From 188UL27-1 sp038526275 (GTDB lineage: Bacteria > Pseudomonadota > Alphaproteobacteria > Rhodobacterales > Rhodobacteraceae): DNA of 10,223 bases. The first letter of the stretch is position 1; each line of letters starts with the position of its first letter. The translations under genes were made by a program, and so were the position numbers. Below the pieces are notes generated by a model. The model saw nothing but the letters and a program-made list of their open reading frames with translations, ran no database searches and was not told the DNA's origin. Location: positions 1 to 10,223 of the forward strand of contig JBCBGY010000162.1 of assembly GCA_038526275.1 (NCBI GenBank), given 5' to 3'. This document shows positions 1-6,327 of this stretch, piece by piece.

Positions 1-464
1 CCGGTTGGGATCAGCCGGTGGCGGAAGGGCTGCATCGGGGCGTTGCGGTCCATAAGAGTTTCAACAGCTATGTGGCCGAGATTGCCGAAATTCGGATGGA
101 AGAATACGGAACGGTCAAAGTAGAGCGGGTGGTCTGTGCTGTCGATTGCGGGGTGCCGATCAACCCGGACAATATCAGGGCGCAGGTTGAAGGCGGGCTC
201 GGCTACGGCCTGTCGGCGCTTTTGCGGGAAGAAATCACCATGACTGACGGTGAGGTGGATCAGCTCAACTATCCCGATTATGCCCCTTTGCGGATCACCG
301 ATATGCCGGAAGTTGAGGTTCATATTGTGGCCTCGACTGAACCACCGACCGGAATAGGCGAGCCAGGCACACCGCCAATTGGACCGGCTGTTGCGAACGC
401 CGTTGCGAAGGCCACGGGGCAACGTATTCGTACGTTGCCTTTTACAAGGCATGGGTTGGCCTAA
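1..464 (+). CDS. Molybdenum hydroxylase large subunit, C-terminal part (isoquinoline 1-oxidoreductase beta / xanthine dehydrogenase family)
   Basis: This is the 3' end of a gene that starts left of the window; the frame is open from base 3 and stops at TAA 462-464, giving about 153 residues. The visible part matches the end of the molybdopterin-cytosine-dinucleotide-binding subunit of isoquinoline 1-oxidoreductase/aldehyde oxidase-type enzymes. These hydroxylate N-heterocycles or aldehydes with water as oxygen donor. Seen: a segment VDCGVPINPDNIRAQVEGG, typical of the cofactor-binding domain, and near the C-terminus GIGEPGTPPIGPAVANAV. The Glu of that motif (codon 360-362) corresponds to the family's catalytic general base. 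Family members are about 700-750 residues, so only a fifth is present. The usual partner, a small CoxS-type 2Fe-2S subunit, would lie upstream and is not visible. The substrate cannot be told from this fragment. Confidence 0.88.
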   Translation, partial: GWDQPVAEGLHRGVAVHKSFNSYVAEIAEIRMEEYGTVKVERVVCAVDCGVPINPDNIRAQVEGGLGYGLSALLREEITMTDGEVDQLNYPDYAPLRITDMPEVEVHIVASTEPPTGIGEPGTPPIGPAVANAVAKATGQRIRTLPFTRHGLA

Positions 465-476
465 GGCATAGTCTAT

Positions 477-501
477 GGGCGCGCCTGGGCCGGGCGCGTC
501 C
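477..501 (+). terminator. GC-rich hairpin after the molybdenum hydroxylase gene
   Basis: The hairpin begins 13 nt after the stop codon at 464. GGGCGCGCC (477-485) can pair with GGCGCGTCC (493-501) as a 9-bp stem with one G-U pair and a 7-nt loop. No T-tract follows (CAAAGGTTGC), so it is not a classical intrinsic terminator. It may end transcription weakly or protect the 3' end of the mRNA. Its place between a stop codon and a putative new promoter fits a transcription-unit boundary. Confidence 0.4.
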
Positions 502-520
502 AAAGGTTGCAGATCAGCCA

Positions 521-549
521 TTGGCAAAAGGGGCGGGCTTGTCCTATGT
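521..549 (+). promoter_or_regulatory. Putative sigma-70 promoter for the ferredoxin gene
   Basis: TTGGCA (521-526) is five of six matches to the -35 consensus TTGACA. It is followed after 17 bp by CTATGT (544-549), a weak -10-like hexamer. Transcription would start near 556, leaving a leader of about 30 nt that contains AGAGGA (571-576) in front of ATG 586. This was found by eye only. Confidence 0.35.
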
Positions 550-585
550 GCAGGCAAAATCGCTTATGCCAGAGGACGAGGATTC

Positions 586-909
586 ATGGCCAAAATCACC
601 TATATCGAGCACGGCGGCAAAGAACATGTTGTAGAGGTCGCCGACGGCCTGACCGTTATGGAAGGGGCGCGGGACAATAACATTCCCGGCATTGATGCCG
701 ATTGTGGCGGGGCCTGCGCCTGTTCGACATGCCATGTCTATGTACATGCCGATTGGACCGACAAGCTTCCTGCTATTCAATCGATGGAAGAGGATATGCT
801 TGATTTTGCCTTCGAGCCGAAGCCGGGCCAAAGTCGGCTGACGTGCCAGTTGAAGGTCACACCCGCTCTGGATGGATTGGTTGTCCAGATGCCCGAAAAG
901 CAGATCTGA
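586..909 (+). CDS. fdxE: [2Fe-2S] ferredoxin, adrenodoxin/putidaredoxin type (ferredoxin VI-like)
   Basis: The product is a 107-residue soluble electron carrier. Four Cys ligands are placed as in putidaredoxin: C40, C46, C49 and C87 (C-x5-C-x2-C-x37-C), within DCGGACACSTCH and LTCQ. C44 is an extra Cys inside the binding loop. The start MAKITYIEHGG, the core GLTVMEGARDN and the C-terminal LPEKQI/MPEKQI-type ending resemble Rhodobacter capsulatus FdVI, so the symbol fdxE is by resemblance. The frame is open further upstream, to 475, but that extension has no family character. ATG 586 has AGAGGA at 571-576 with 9 nt spacing and yields the family's length. Proteins of this type pass single electrons from an NAD(P)H-dependent ferredoxin reductase to a P450, or serve Fe-S assembly. 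Neither partner is nearby. A link to the upstream molybdenum enzyme is possible but unsupported. Confidence 0.93.
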   Translation: MAKITYIEHGGKEHVVEVADGLTVMEGARDNNIPGIDADCGGACACSTCHVYVHADWTDKLPAIQSMEEDMLDFAFEPKPGQSRLTCQLKVTPALDGLVVQMPEKQI

Positions 910-942
910 GCCTTTTCGGTGGCGCCGCGTCTGCTGTTTCGC

Positions 943-1668
943 ATGTGGGGACGTTCCACCCGCGGCGCGTTGCCAACGTTGTGCCTGTTGCTGTCGTTTC
1001 TGAGCTCCGACGGCGCAGCCGAGACTAAGGGGGAAATCGTCGAAGCGCGGTATGCGAACCCCACGACGCGTTATCCGCACGGGGTTTTGGGTGATGAGAT
1101 CGAGCATACCCAGTTGGTTCTCAGTCTCAAACCTGGGCCAGAGATCCGGTTCGAACTGCCGGACGAGCTGGTCTTTGAGGATGTTGCCCCGCGCCTTGCC
1201 GATCTAGATGCCGACGGTCTGCCAGAGGTGATCGTGGTTGAAAGCCACCAGGCGCAAGGGGCTCGCCTTGCGATCTATGGAGCTGATGGCCGGATCACTG
1301 CGACGCCTTTCATCGGGCAGCGGTTTCGGTGGCTTGCCCCCATTGGCGCCACTGACTTGGATGGAGATGGCCGCATCGAGATAGCCTATATCGACCGGCC
1401 CCATTTGGCCAAGCATCTGAGAGTATGGCGCTATCAGGATAATGGTCTGGTGCCGGTGGCAGATCTGGGCGGCCTAAGCAACCACAGGATAGGTGAGCCT
1501 GACATTGCCGGTGGGTTGCGCGATTGCGGCGATGGCCCTGAAATGATTACCGCAGATGCGGCCTGGCAAAACTTAATGGCGACCCGGTTCGTAGAGGGTC
1601 GTCTGGTCAGTCGCCCGATCGGACCTCACCGGAACAGGCAGTCTTTTGCGGAAGCGCTGAAGTGCTGA
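943..1668 (+). CDS. Secreted FG-GAP/VCBS-repeat-like protein with calcium-binding loops
   Basis: From ATG 943 the product is 241 residues. An alternative GTG at 919 (9 nt after the ferredoxin stop) adds 8 residues. Neither start has a clear Shine-Dalgarno, and I prefer ATG because it gives a compact signal peptide: Arg-containing n-region, hydrophobic core ALPTLCLLLSFLSS, likely cleavage after DGAA. Two DxDxDG loops followed by a beta-strand, DLDADGLPEVIVV (about residues 87-99) and DLDGDGRIEIAYI (about 138-150), are the hallmark of FG-GAP/VCBS beta-propeller blades that bind Ca2+. A third, degenerate copy, CGDGPEMITAD, lies near residues 195-205. With only three blades the protein is shorter than a full propeller. 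The place of action is probably the periplasm; the ligand is unknown. Its TGA (1666-1668) directly abuts the purD stop on the other strand. It may be co-transcribed with the ferredoxin gene. Confidence 0.82.
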   Translation: MWGRSTRGALPTLCLLLSFLSSDGAAETKGEIVEARYANPTTRYPHGVLGDEIEHTQLVLSLKPGPEIRFELPDELVFEDVAPRLADLDADGLPEVIVVESHQAQGARLAIYGADGRITATPFIGQRFRWLAPIGATDLDGDGRIEIAYIDRPHLAKHLRVWRYQDNGLVPVADLGGLSNHRIGEPDIAGGLRDCGDGPEMITADAAWQNLMATRFVEGRLVSRPIGPHRNRQSFAEALKC

Positions 1669-2940
1669 TCAGGACTTGCCAAGGACGCGCCAGCCGATGT
1701 CTTTGCGGTAGAAGCCTTCCTTCCATTTGATTTGCTCGGCCAGGGCGTAGGCCCGCTGATGGGCCTCTTCGAGCGTGGCGCCCCGCCCTGTGGCATTCAG
1801 CACGCGACCGCCATTGGCCAGCACTTTGCCGTCTTCCTTTGACGTGCCGGCATGAAAGAGCATTTCAGTACTCGACTCTGGCAACTCGTCCAGGCCGCCG
1901 ATCACCGTTCCCTTCTGATAGCCACCCGGATAGCCATCTGCTGCCAAGACAACTGTCATGGCATGATCATCGGCCCAATGAACCTGCATATCTGCCAGGC
2001 GCCCTTCGGCGCAGGCTTGGATCAGATCAAAGGCTTGACCTCCAAGTCGCATCATCAAAGCCTGTGTTTCGGGGTCCCCGAAGCGGGCATTATATTCCAC
2101 AAGGCGCGGTTGGCCGTCCTTGATCATCAGGCCGACATAGAAGACGCCTTGGTAGGGGATCCCGCGCTTTGTCATCTCTGCCACGGTGGGTAGGACGATT
2201 TGGTCGAGGACGGCTTGGCAAACGGCGTCGGTCAGGATGGGAGCTGGGCTGTATGCGCCCATGCCACCGGTATTTGGGCCCGTGTCACCTTCGCCCACGC
2301 GCTTATGGTCTTGGGCCGTACCAATTGGCAGCACGTTCTGGCCGTCGCATAGGACGAAGAAGCTCGCCTCTTCGCCGTCCATGAATTCCTCGATCACGAC
2401 CGAAGCGCCCGCTGCCCCGAAAGCGCCACCCAGAATGTCGTCGATGGCCTGCAGAGCGGTTTCCTCGTCCATCGCGACGACGACCCCTTTGCCCGCCGCC
2501 AAACCGTCGGCCTTGATCACGATGGGGCACCCTTCGGCCTGAACGTAGGCCCGTGCCGCATCAGGGTCTTCGAACTGGGCCCAACGGGCGGTGGGGGCGC
2601 CGCAGGCATCGCAAATCTCTTTTGTGAAGGACTTGGAGGTTTCCAATTGTGCGGCAGCAGCAGACGGGCCGAAGACGGCGATACCCGCCTCGCGTAGCCG
2701 GTCGGCCACCCCCGCGCCCAAGGGGGCTTCCGGGCCAACGATGACGAAATCGACGGCGTTCTCCTCTGCGAATGTTACGACCGCGGCCCCATCGCAGATG
2801 TCGAGATCCGCGCATTCCGCCGTGGCCGCAATCCCCGCATTCCCAGGTGCCACGATCAGCCTGTCGCATTTCGGGTTTTGCTTCACAGCCCAGGCCAGTG
2901 CATGTTCGCGCCCGCCGCCACCCAGGATCAAGATGTTCAT
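1669..2940 (-). CDS. purD: Phosphoribosylamine--glycine ligase (GAR synthetase)
   Basis: PurD joins glycine to 5-phosphoribosylamine using ATP, making glycinamide ribonucleotide in step two of de novo purine synthesis in the cytosol. The 423-residue length is normal for the monofunctional bacterial enzyme. Seen: N-terminal nucleotide-fold signature MNILILGGGGREHALAW (1-17); IVGPEAPL (67-74); ATP-grasp lysine and glycine loop KADGLAAGKG (143-152); the phosphate/glycine-binding stretch GPNTGGMGAYSP (221-232); and the metal-binding ATP-grasp segment EYNARFGDPETQ (282-293). All catalytic motifs look intact. The start is ATG 2940-2938; its own Shine-Dalgarno is weak (GCGGGG). A short open frame ends on this start codon as ATGA, so coupled translation is possible. 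Other purine genes are not adjacent, as is usual in this group. Confidence 0.97.
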   Translation of the reverse strand: MNILILGGGGREHALAWAVKQNPKCDRLIVAPGNAGIAATAECADLDICDGAAVVTFAEENAVDFVIVGPEAPLGAGVADRLREAGIAVFGPSAAAAQLETSKSFTKEICDACGAPTARWAQFEDPDAARAYVQAEGCPIVIKADGLAAGKGVVVAMDEETALQAIDDILGGAFGAAGASVVIEEFMDGEEASFFVLCDGQNVLPIGTAQDHKRVGEGDTGPNTGGMGAYSPAPILTDAVCQAVLDQIVLPTVAEMTKRGIPYQGVFYVGLMIKDGQPRLVEYNARFGDPETQALMMRLGGQAFDLIQACAEGRLADMQVHWADDHAMTVVLAADGYPGGYQKGTVIGGLDELPESSTEMLFHAGTSKEDGKVLANGGRVLNATGRGATLEEAHQRAYALAEQIKWKEGFYRKDIGWRVLGKS

Positions 2941-3032
2941 GGCTTACCCCGCTTTGCCCGACGCCGTGGCTTAGCCAAGAGCCTGCGCGACTGCAAGCAG
3001 TGGCCTCTTACCATTCGTTCCGGCGGTGACAT
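2937..3032 (-). CDS. Possible short leader ORF (31 aa) translationally coupled to purD
   Basis: Read on the minus strand, ATG 3032-3030 is preceded by a perfect GGAGG (3045-3041) with 8 nt spacing, a better ribosome site than that of purD. The frame encodes 31 residues beginning MSPPERMVRGH. It is very basic toward the end (RRLLAKPRRRAKRGKP) and stops at TGA 2939-2937, which overlaps the purD ATG in an ATGA arrangement. The geometry suggests a leader that delivers ribosomes to purD. I recognise no family. A 31-codon frame in GC-rich DNA can occur by chance, and the basic composition is also what GC-rich noncoding sequence gives, so confidence is low. Confidence 0.3.
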   Translation of the reverse strand: MSPPERMVRGHCLQSRRLLAKPRRRAKRGKP

Positions 3033-3097
3033 GGCGGGAGCCTCCAGACAGGGAAATGATGTGTTTTGACGGAAATTGAGGCTTGGTCTTGCAGTCG
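2988..3097. repeat. 10-bp perfect inverted repeat in the purD/ATPase divergent spacer
   Basis: CGACTGCAAG at 2988-2997 is repeated exactly in reverse complement as CTTGCAGTCG at 3088-3097, 100 bp apart start to start, inside the 204-bp spacer between purD and the divergent ATPase gene. The left arm lies in the possible purD leader ORF. The right arm lies between a weak -35-like TTGAGG (3076-3081) and -10-like TTTGAT (3100-3105) of a possible rightward promoter. It could be a pair of regulator sites or chance. Confidence 0.3.
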
Positions 3098-3144
3098 GCT
3101 TTGATTGACTTGACCATGCTGTCATCCCTTAAGGCGAGAGGATC

Positions 3145-3900
3145 ATGGCGCGCAAGAAACGTGCAACCAAACTGCCAGCACCCTATTTGCGGCGCGTTAG
3201 CCGCCAGCCTGATCTGGCATTGGAAGGGCGGGGATACCCTTTCGATGTGCCCTGGCTGGGTGACCCGGATTTTGAGCTGGAATTCACCACGCCTGTCACC
3301 GTCATCGTTGGCGAAAATGGCTCGGGGAAGTCGACCCTGATCGAGGCGATTGCTTGGCTCAGTGGGTTCACACCAGCGGGTGGCGGCCCCTACAAAGGGG
3401 CGGGGATGAAGGCCGAAGACACCGAGGTTAGCGGTGCGCAACTGGCGGATTTCCTCCGTGCCGCCTGGTTGCCCAAGGTCAATGCCGGTTGGTTCTTTCG
3501 GTCTGAAACGTTCTTTTCCGTCGCGCAAGTGATCGCTGGTGATTACCTTTCCTGGTCCCATGGGGAAGGGTTCCTGCGGATCTTTAGTGAGAGGATGGGA
3601 GAGCCCGGACTGTATTTGATGGACGAGCCGGAAAGCGCACTGGCCCCCGAACGGCAACTTGATCTGGTCCGGCTGCTCAACCGGATTCAGTCCGAGGCGT
3701 CCGCCCAAGTGATTATGGCCACCCACTCGCCAATTCTCATGGCGGTGCCGGGTGCACGTATCTTGCAGATCCAACGCGATCGGATCGATGAAACCCATTT
3801 CCTAGATACGCGACACTTCCGCATGTACCGCTCTTTCGTGATCGACCCGGAAGGCTTTATCAAAGACGCGCTGGAACAGGATGACGAGGATCTATTCTAA
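3145..3900 (+). CDS. Orphan ABC/AAA-type ATPase (predicted ATPase, COG3910-like)
   Basis: The product is 251 residues, cytosolic, with no membrane segments or signal peptide. ATG 3145 is preceded by GAGAGGA (3136-3142). Seen: Walker A GENGSGKST (56-64); a short variant ABC signature SHGEGF (138-143) in place of LSGGQ; Walker B LYLMDEPESAL (156-166) with D160 and E161; and an H-loop ATHSP with H194. This order is that of an ABC-family ATPase head related to RecF/SbcC/Rad50 heads. There is no room for a long coiled coil between the Walker motifs and there is no transporter partner. The C-terminus is acidic (EQDDEDLF). The small stand-alone family is widespread in bacteria with no established function that I know of. 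xseA begins 41 nt after the stop, so the two may be co-transcribed, which might hint at a DNA-related role; that is inference. Confidence 0.85.
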   Translation: MARKKRATKLPAPYLRRVSRQPDLALEGRGYPFDVPWLGDPDFELEFTTPVTVIVGENGSGKSTLIEAIAWLSGFTPAGGGPYKGAGMKAEDTEVSGAQLADFLRAAWLPKVNAGWFFRSETFFSVAQVIAGDYLSWSHGEGFLRIFSERMGEPGLYLMDEPESALAPERQLDLVRLLNRIQSEASAQVIMATHSPILMAVPGARILQIQRDRIDETHFLDTRHFRMYRSFVIDPEGFIKDALEQDDEDLF

Positions 3901-3906
3901 CCGGCT

Positions 3907-3935
3907 CTGGCATCTCGCTCGCAGCCGTCTAGACT
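3907..3935 (+). promoter_or_regulatory. Putative promoter directly in front of xseA (leaderless geometry)
   Basis: CTGGCA (3907-3912, four of six -35 matches) and TAGACT (3930-3935, four of six -10 matches) are 17 bp apart. The -10 ends 6 nt before the xseA ATG at 3942, so transcription would begin at or next to the A of the start codon. No Shine-Dalgarno is present between the ATPase stop and this ATG, and an in-frame TAG (3930-3932) excludes an upstream start. Confidence 0.3.
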
Positions 3936-3941
3936 GGGCCC

Positions 3942-5498
3942 ATGGATTTGCTGGAAGATAGCGGGGCTGGACCCGTCTCGAACGCACCGGAATTCTCGGT
4001 CAGTGAACTTACGGGCGCAATCAAACGCACTCTGGAAGGGGCGTTTGGCCGGGTAAGGGTGCGTGGCGAGGTTGGTCGGGTCGTCCGGGCCAAATCCGGG
4101 CATCTCTATTACGACATCAAGGATGATCGGAATGTCATCTCTTGCACCACCTGGAAAGGACAGGTCGCGGGTTTGGGCGTTCTGCCGGAAGAAGGGTTGG
4201 AGGTGATCGTCACCGGTCGACTGTCTGCTTTTGGCCCGCAATCCCGCTACAGCATCAACGTTGACACAATCGAAGTGGCGGGCGCCGGTGCCCTGATGGC
4301 GATGCTGGAAAAGCGAAAAGCGCAGCTTCAGGCCGAGGGGTTGTTTGAGGCAAGCCGCAAACGGTCATTACCTTATCTGCCGGAAGTCGTTGGCGTGGTC
4401 ACGTCGCCGTCAGGTGCAGTCATCCGGGATATCCTGCACCGGTTGCGCGACCGTTTTCCCCGCAAAGTTTTGATCTGGCCTGTGGCGGTGCAAGGGGCCA
4501 AATGTGCGCCGGATGTGTCGGCAGCCATCGCTGGGTTCAACCGCCTGACGCCAGGCGGTGCCTTGCCTCGGCCCGACTTGCTGATTGTGGCCAGAGGCGG
4601 TGGATCTATCGAAGACCTTTGGGGGTTCAACGAAGAGATCGTGGCCCGGGCTGCCGCCGCTTCTGACATTCCGCTAATCTCCGCTGTCGGACATGAAACC
4701 GACACAACCTTGATCGACTTCGTGGCGGACAAACGCGCGCCTACGCCGACAGCAGCGGCGGAAATGGCTGTGCCGGTACGGCTCGACTTGTTGGCGTGGG
4801 CCGATGGGCAGGGCGCTCGACTCAGCCGATCCATGGCCCAGTCGATGGGGCAACGCCAACAGCGGTTGCGAGACCTGGCACGTGCTCTCCCCCGTCCCGA
4901 TAGCCTGCTGATGCCAGCCGCACAACGGTTGGATATATGGAGCGACCGGCTGCCCAATGCGCTGCGAACCGGCTTGCACCAACGCCGCTTGCGCTTGACC
5001 CAAGCTGGTCTCCGTCCGCAGATGTTGCGTGGTCTCCTGACTGCGAATCGCGATCGATTAGGCCTGCTGGACCGTCGCGGACCAATGGCGCTACAACGCC
5101 GGGTCGGCCACGCCAGCCGCGACCTGGGCAGCTTGGCGGCGCGGCTGCGCCTCAGCCTTTTGCAACAGGACCTGGCCCGCAAAACCGAACAATTCACTCG
5201 GCTGACCCGTCAGTTCGCCGATCTGGCGCGGACTCAACAGCAGGCTCGCAGAGATCAATTGGCCGCCCTTGATAGGCTGCGCGAGACGCTGGGCTATCAG
5301 GCAACGCTCGCGCGCGGCTACGCTGTCATCCGCTCCGGCCCGCGGGTGATTACGACCCGGGTCGAAGCACTGGCCGCCCCATCCCTGGAGATTGAATTCA
5401 AGGATGGCCGCCTGACGCCAATGGCAAAACCTGGTTCCCCCGCCAAACCTCGCAAGAAATCGGTCTCCGACCCGCCTGACCAGGGCTCTTTGTTCTAG
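3942..5498 (+). CDS. xseA: Exodeoxyribonuclease VII large subunit
   Basis: XseA, with several XseB small subunits, forms exonuclease VII, which degrades single-stranded DNA from both ends to short oligonucleotides in repair and damage tolerance. The protein has 518 residues. The order is an N-terminal OB-fold (from EFSVSELTGAIKRTLEGAFG at 17, to about 110), the catalytic domain with GVVTSPSGAVIRDILHRL (151-168), VARGGGSIEDLWGFNEE (216-232) and GHETDTTLIDFVADKRAPTP (250-269), then a long Arg/Gln/Leu-rich helical region fitting the family's coiled coil. After that comes a conserved GYAVIRSG element and a basic tail (KPGSPAKPRKKSV). The key conserved segments look intact. ATG 3942 is the first start after an in-frame stop and gives the expected N-terminus, but it lacks a Shine-Dalgarno. 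xseB is not in the window. The gene faces the cobB unit across the assembly gap. Confidence 0.97.
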   Translation: MDLLEDSGAGPVSNAPEFSVSELTGAIKRTLEGAFGRVRVRGEVGRVVRAKSGHLYYDIKDDRNVISCTTWKGQVAGLGVLPEEGLEVIVTGRLSAFGPQSRYSINVDTIEVAGAGALMAMLEKRKAQLQAEGLFEASRKRSLPYLPEVVGVVTSPSGAVIRDILHRLRDRFPRKVLIWPVAVQGAKCAPDVSAAIAGFNRLTPGGALPRPDLLIVARGGGSIEDLWGFNEEIVARAAAASDIPLISAVGHETDTTLIDFVADKRAPTPTAAAEMAVPVRLDLLAWADGQGARLSRSMAQSMGQRQQRLRDLARALPRPDSLLMPAAQRLDIWSDRLPNALRTGLHQRRLRLTQAGLRPQMLRGLLTANRDRLGLLDRRGPMALQRRVGHASRDLGSLAARLRLSLLQQDLARKTEQFTRLTRQFADLARTQQQARRDQLAALDRLRETLGYQATLARGYAVIRSGPRVITTRVEALAAPSLEIEFKDGRLTPMAKPGSPAKPRKKSVSDPPDQGSLF

Positions 5499-5530
5499 AG
5501 GTCTGACGAACCCGCCGGAGGCTCCCCCGC

Positions 5531-5630
5531 NNNNNNNNNNNNNNNNNNNNNNNNNNNNNNNNNNNNNNNNNNNNNNNNNNNNNNNNNNNNNNNNNNNNNN
5601 NNNNNNNNNNNNNNNNNNNNNNNNNNNNNN
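5531..5630. other. Assembly gap of 100 N
   Basis: There are exactly 100 N, the conventional length for a scaffold gap of unknown size, so the true distance between xseA and cobB is not known. The left flank (5499-5530) is GC-rich. Any open frame drawn through the N is meaningless. The end of cobB, and perhaps other sequence, lies here. Confidence 0.98.
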
Positions 5631-6327
5631 ACCCTGCCAGGATCTCGTCCACCCAGGCTGGCACGATCTCGGTGGCGGGGCCGTAACGGCCTGCGTCAAA
5701 CTGGCGGGCACCGCCTGACGGTTCCAAGTTGATTTCCAGCGTTTCGGCACCCAAGGCCCGCGCCTGCTGGACGAAACCCGCTGCCGGGTAAACCTCGCCC
5801 GATGTGCCGATGGCAACGAACAAGGCAGCTTGCCGCAGTTCGGTATCAATCCGCTCCATTTGATAAGGGATCTCGCCGAACCAAACGATATCGGGGCGGG
5901 TCGATGGTTGCGCACATTTGGGACAGGGATCGGAGGATTTCATCTCGCGCGGCGCATCCCAACGATGACCACAATTCGCACAAAGCGCTCGCATAAGCTC
6001 GCCATGCATATGGATTACCATAGATGCACCGCCGCGTTCATGCAGGTCGTCTATGTTCTGGCTCACAATCACAACACCATCGCGGCCCTTCTGTAACCGG
6101 GCCAAGGCGCGATGCGCCTCGTTGGGCTCGGCCTCCAAACAATTGGCGCGGCGCGCATTATAGAAATCGTGAACGAGATCGGGATTGGCGGCAAAACCCT
6201 CAGGCGTCGCCACCTCGGACAAATTGTATTGCGACCAAAGCCCGCCCGCATCACGAAAGGTCCCCAGCCCGCTTTCGGCGGACACGCCAGCGCCGGTCAG
6301 GATGACAATTTTGCCAGACACAGTCAT
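5631..6327 (-). CDS. cobB: NAD-dependent protein deacylase, Sir2/CobB family (3' end lost in gap)
   Basis: CobB removes acetyl and succinyl groups from protein lysines using NAD+, giving nicotinamide and O-acyl-ADP-ribose. From ATG 6327-6325, 232 residues are readable before the N-run. Family members are about 230-240 long, so perhaps only a few residues are missing. Seen: NAD-binding GAGVSAESGLGTFRD (12-26); YNAR (Y56, R59), the Tyr-x-x-Arg pair of class III (SIRT5/CobB-like) sirtuins that bind acidic acyl groups; SQNIDDLHERGG (89-100); catalytic His in HMHGEL (H108); a zinc ribbon with C116, C119, C135 and C138; and GTSGEVYPAAGF (174-185). The start overlaps the stop of the upstream gene as ATGA, so translation is probably coupled. 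A minus-strand frame continuing past the gap into xseA antisense is not part of the protein. Confidence 0.94.

Noticed and set aside
467..477. CATAG-T-CTATG palindrome after the molybdenum hydroxylase gene
   Set aside because: It is only 11 bp with a 1-nt centre, so it cannot form a hairpin, and there is no second copy; too weak to call an operator.
475..585. 37-codon upstream extension of the ferredoxin frame
   Set aside because: It is low-complexity Gly/Arg sequence without family likeness and overlaps a hairpin and a promoter-like sequence; ATG 586 has a proper ribosome site and gives the family length.
1071..1079. DnaA-box-like TTATCCGCA
   Set aside because: It is a single site with one mismatch inside a coding region, with no cluster or AT-rich region; no origin.
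2971..3798. Long minus-strand open frame antisense to the ATPase gene and running into the spacer
   Set aside because: It has no recognisable motif, and the opposite strand encodes an ATPase with all Walker motifs.
4373..5197. Long open frame antisense to xseA (274 codons)
   Set aside because: It is Arg/Ser/Pro-rich with no family character, lies wholly inside a clearly conserved gene, and is a GC-composition shadow.
5398..5630. Apparent continuation of cobB through the N-run into xseA antisense, making a 309-residue protein
   Set aside because: The gap length is arbitrary, so the frame across it has no meaning; the part left of the gap is xseA antisense.
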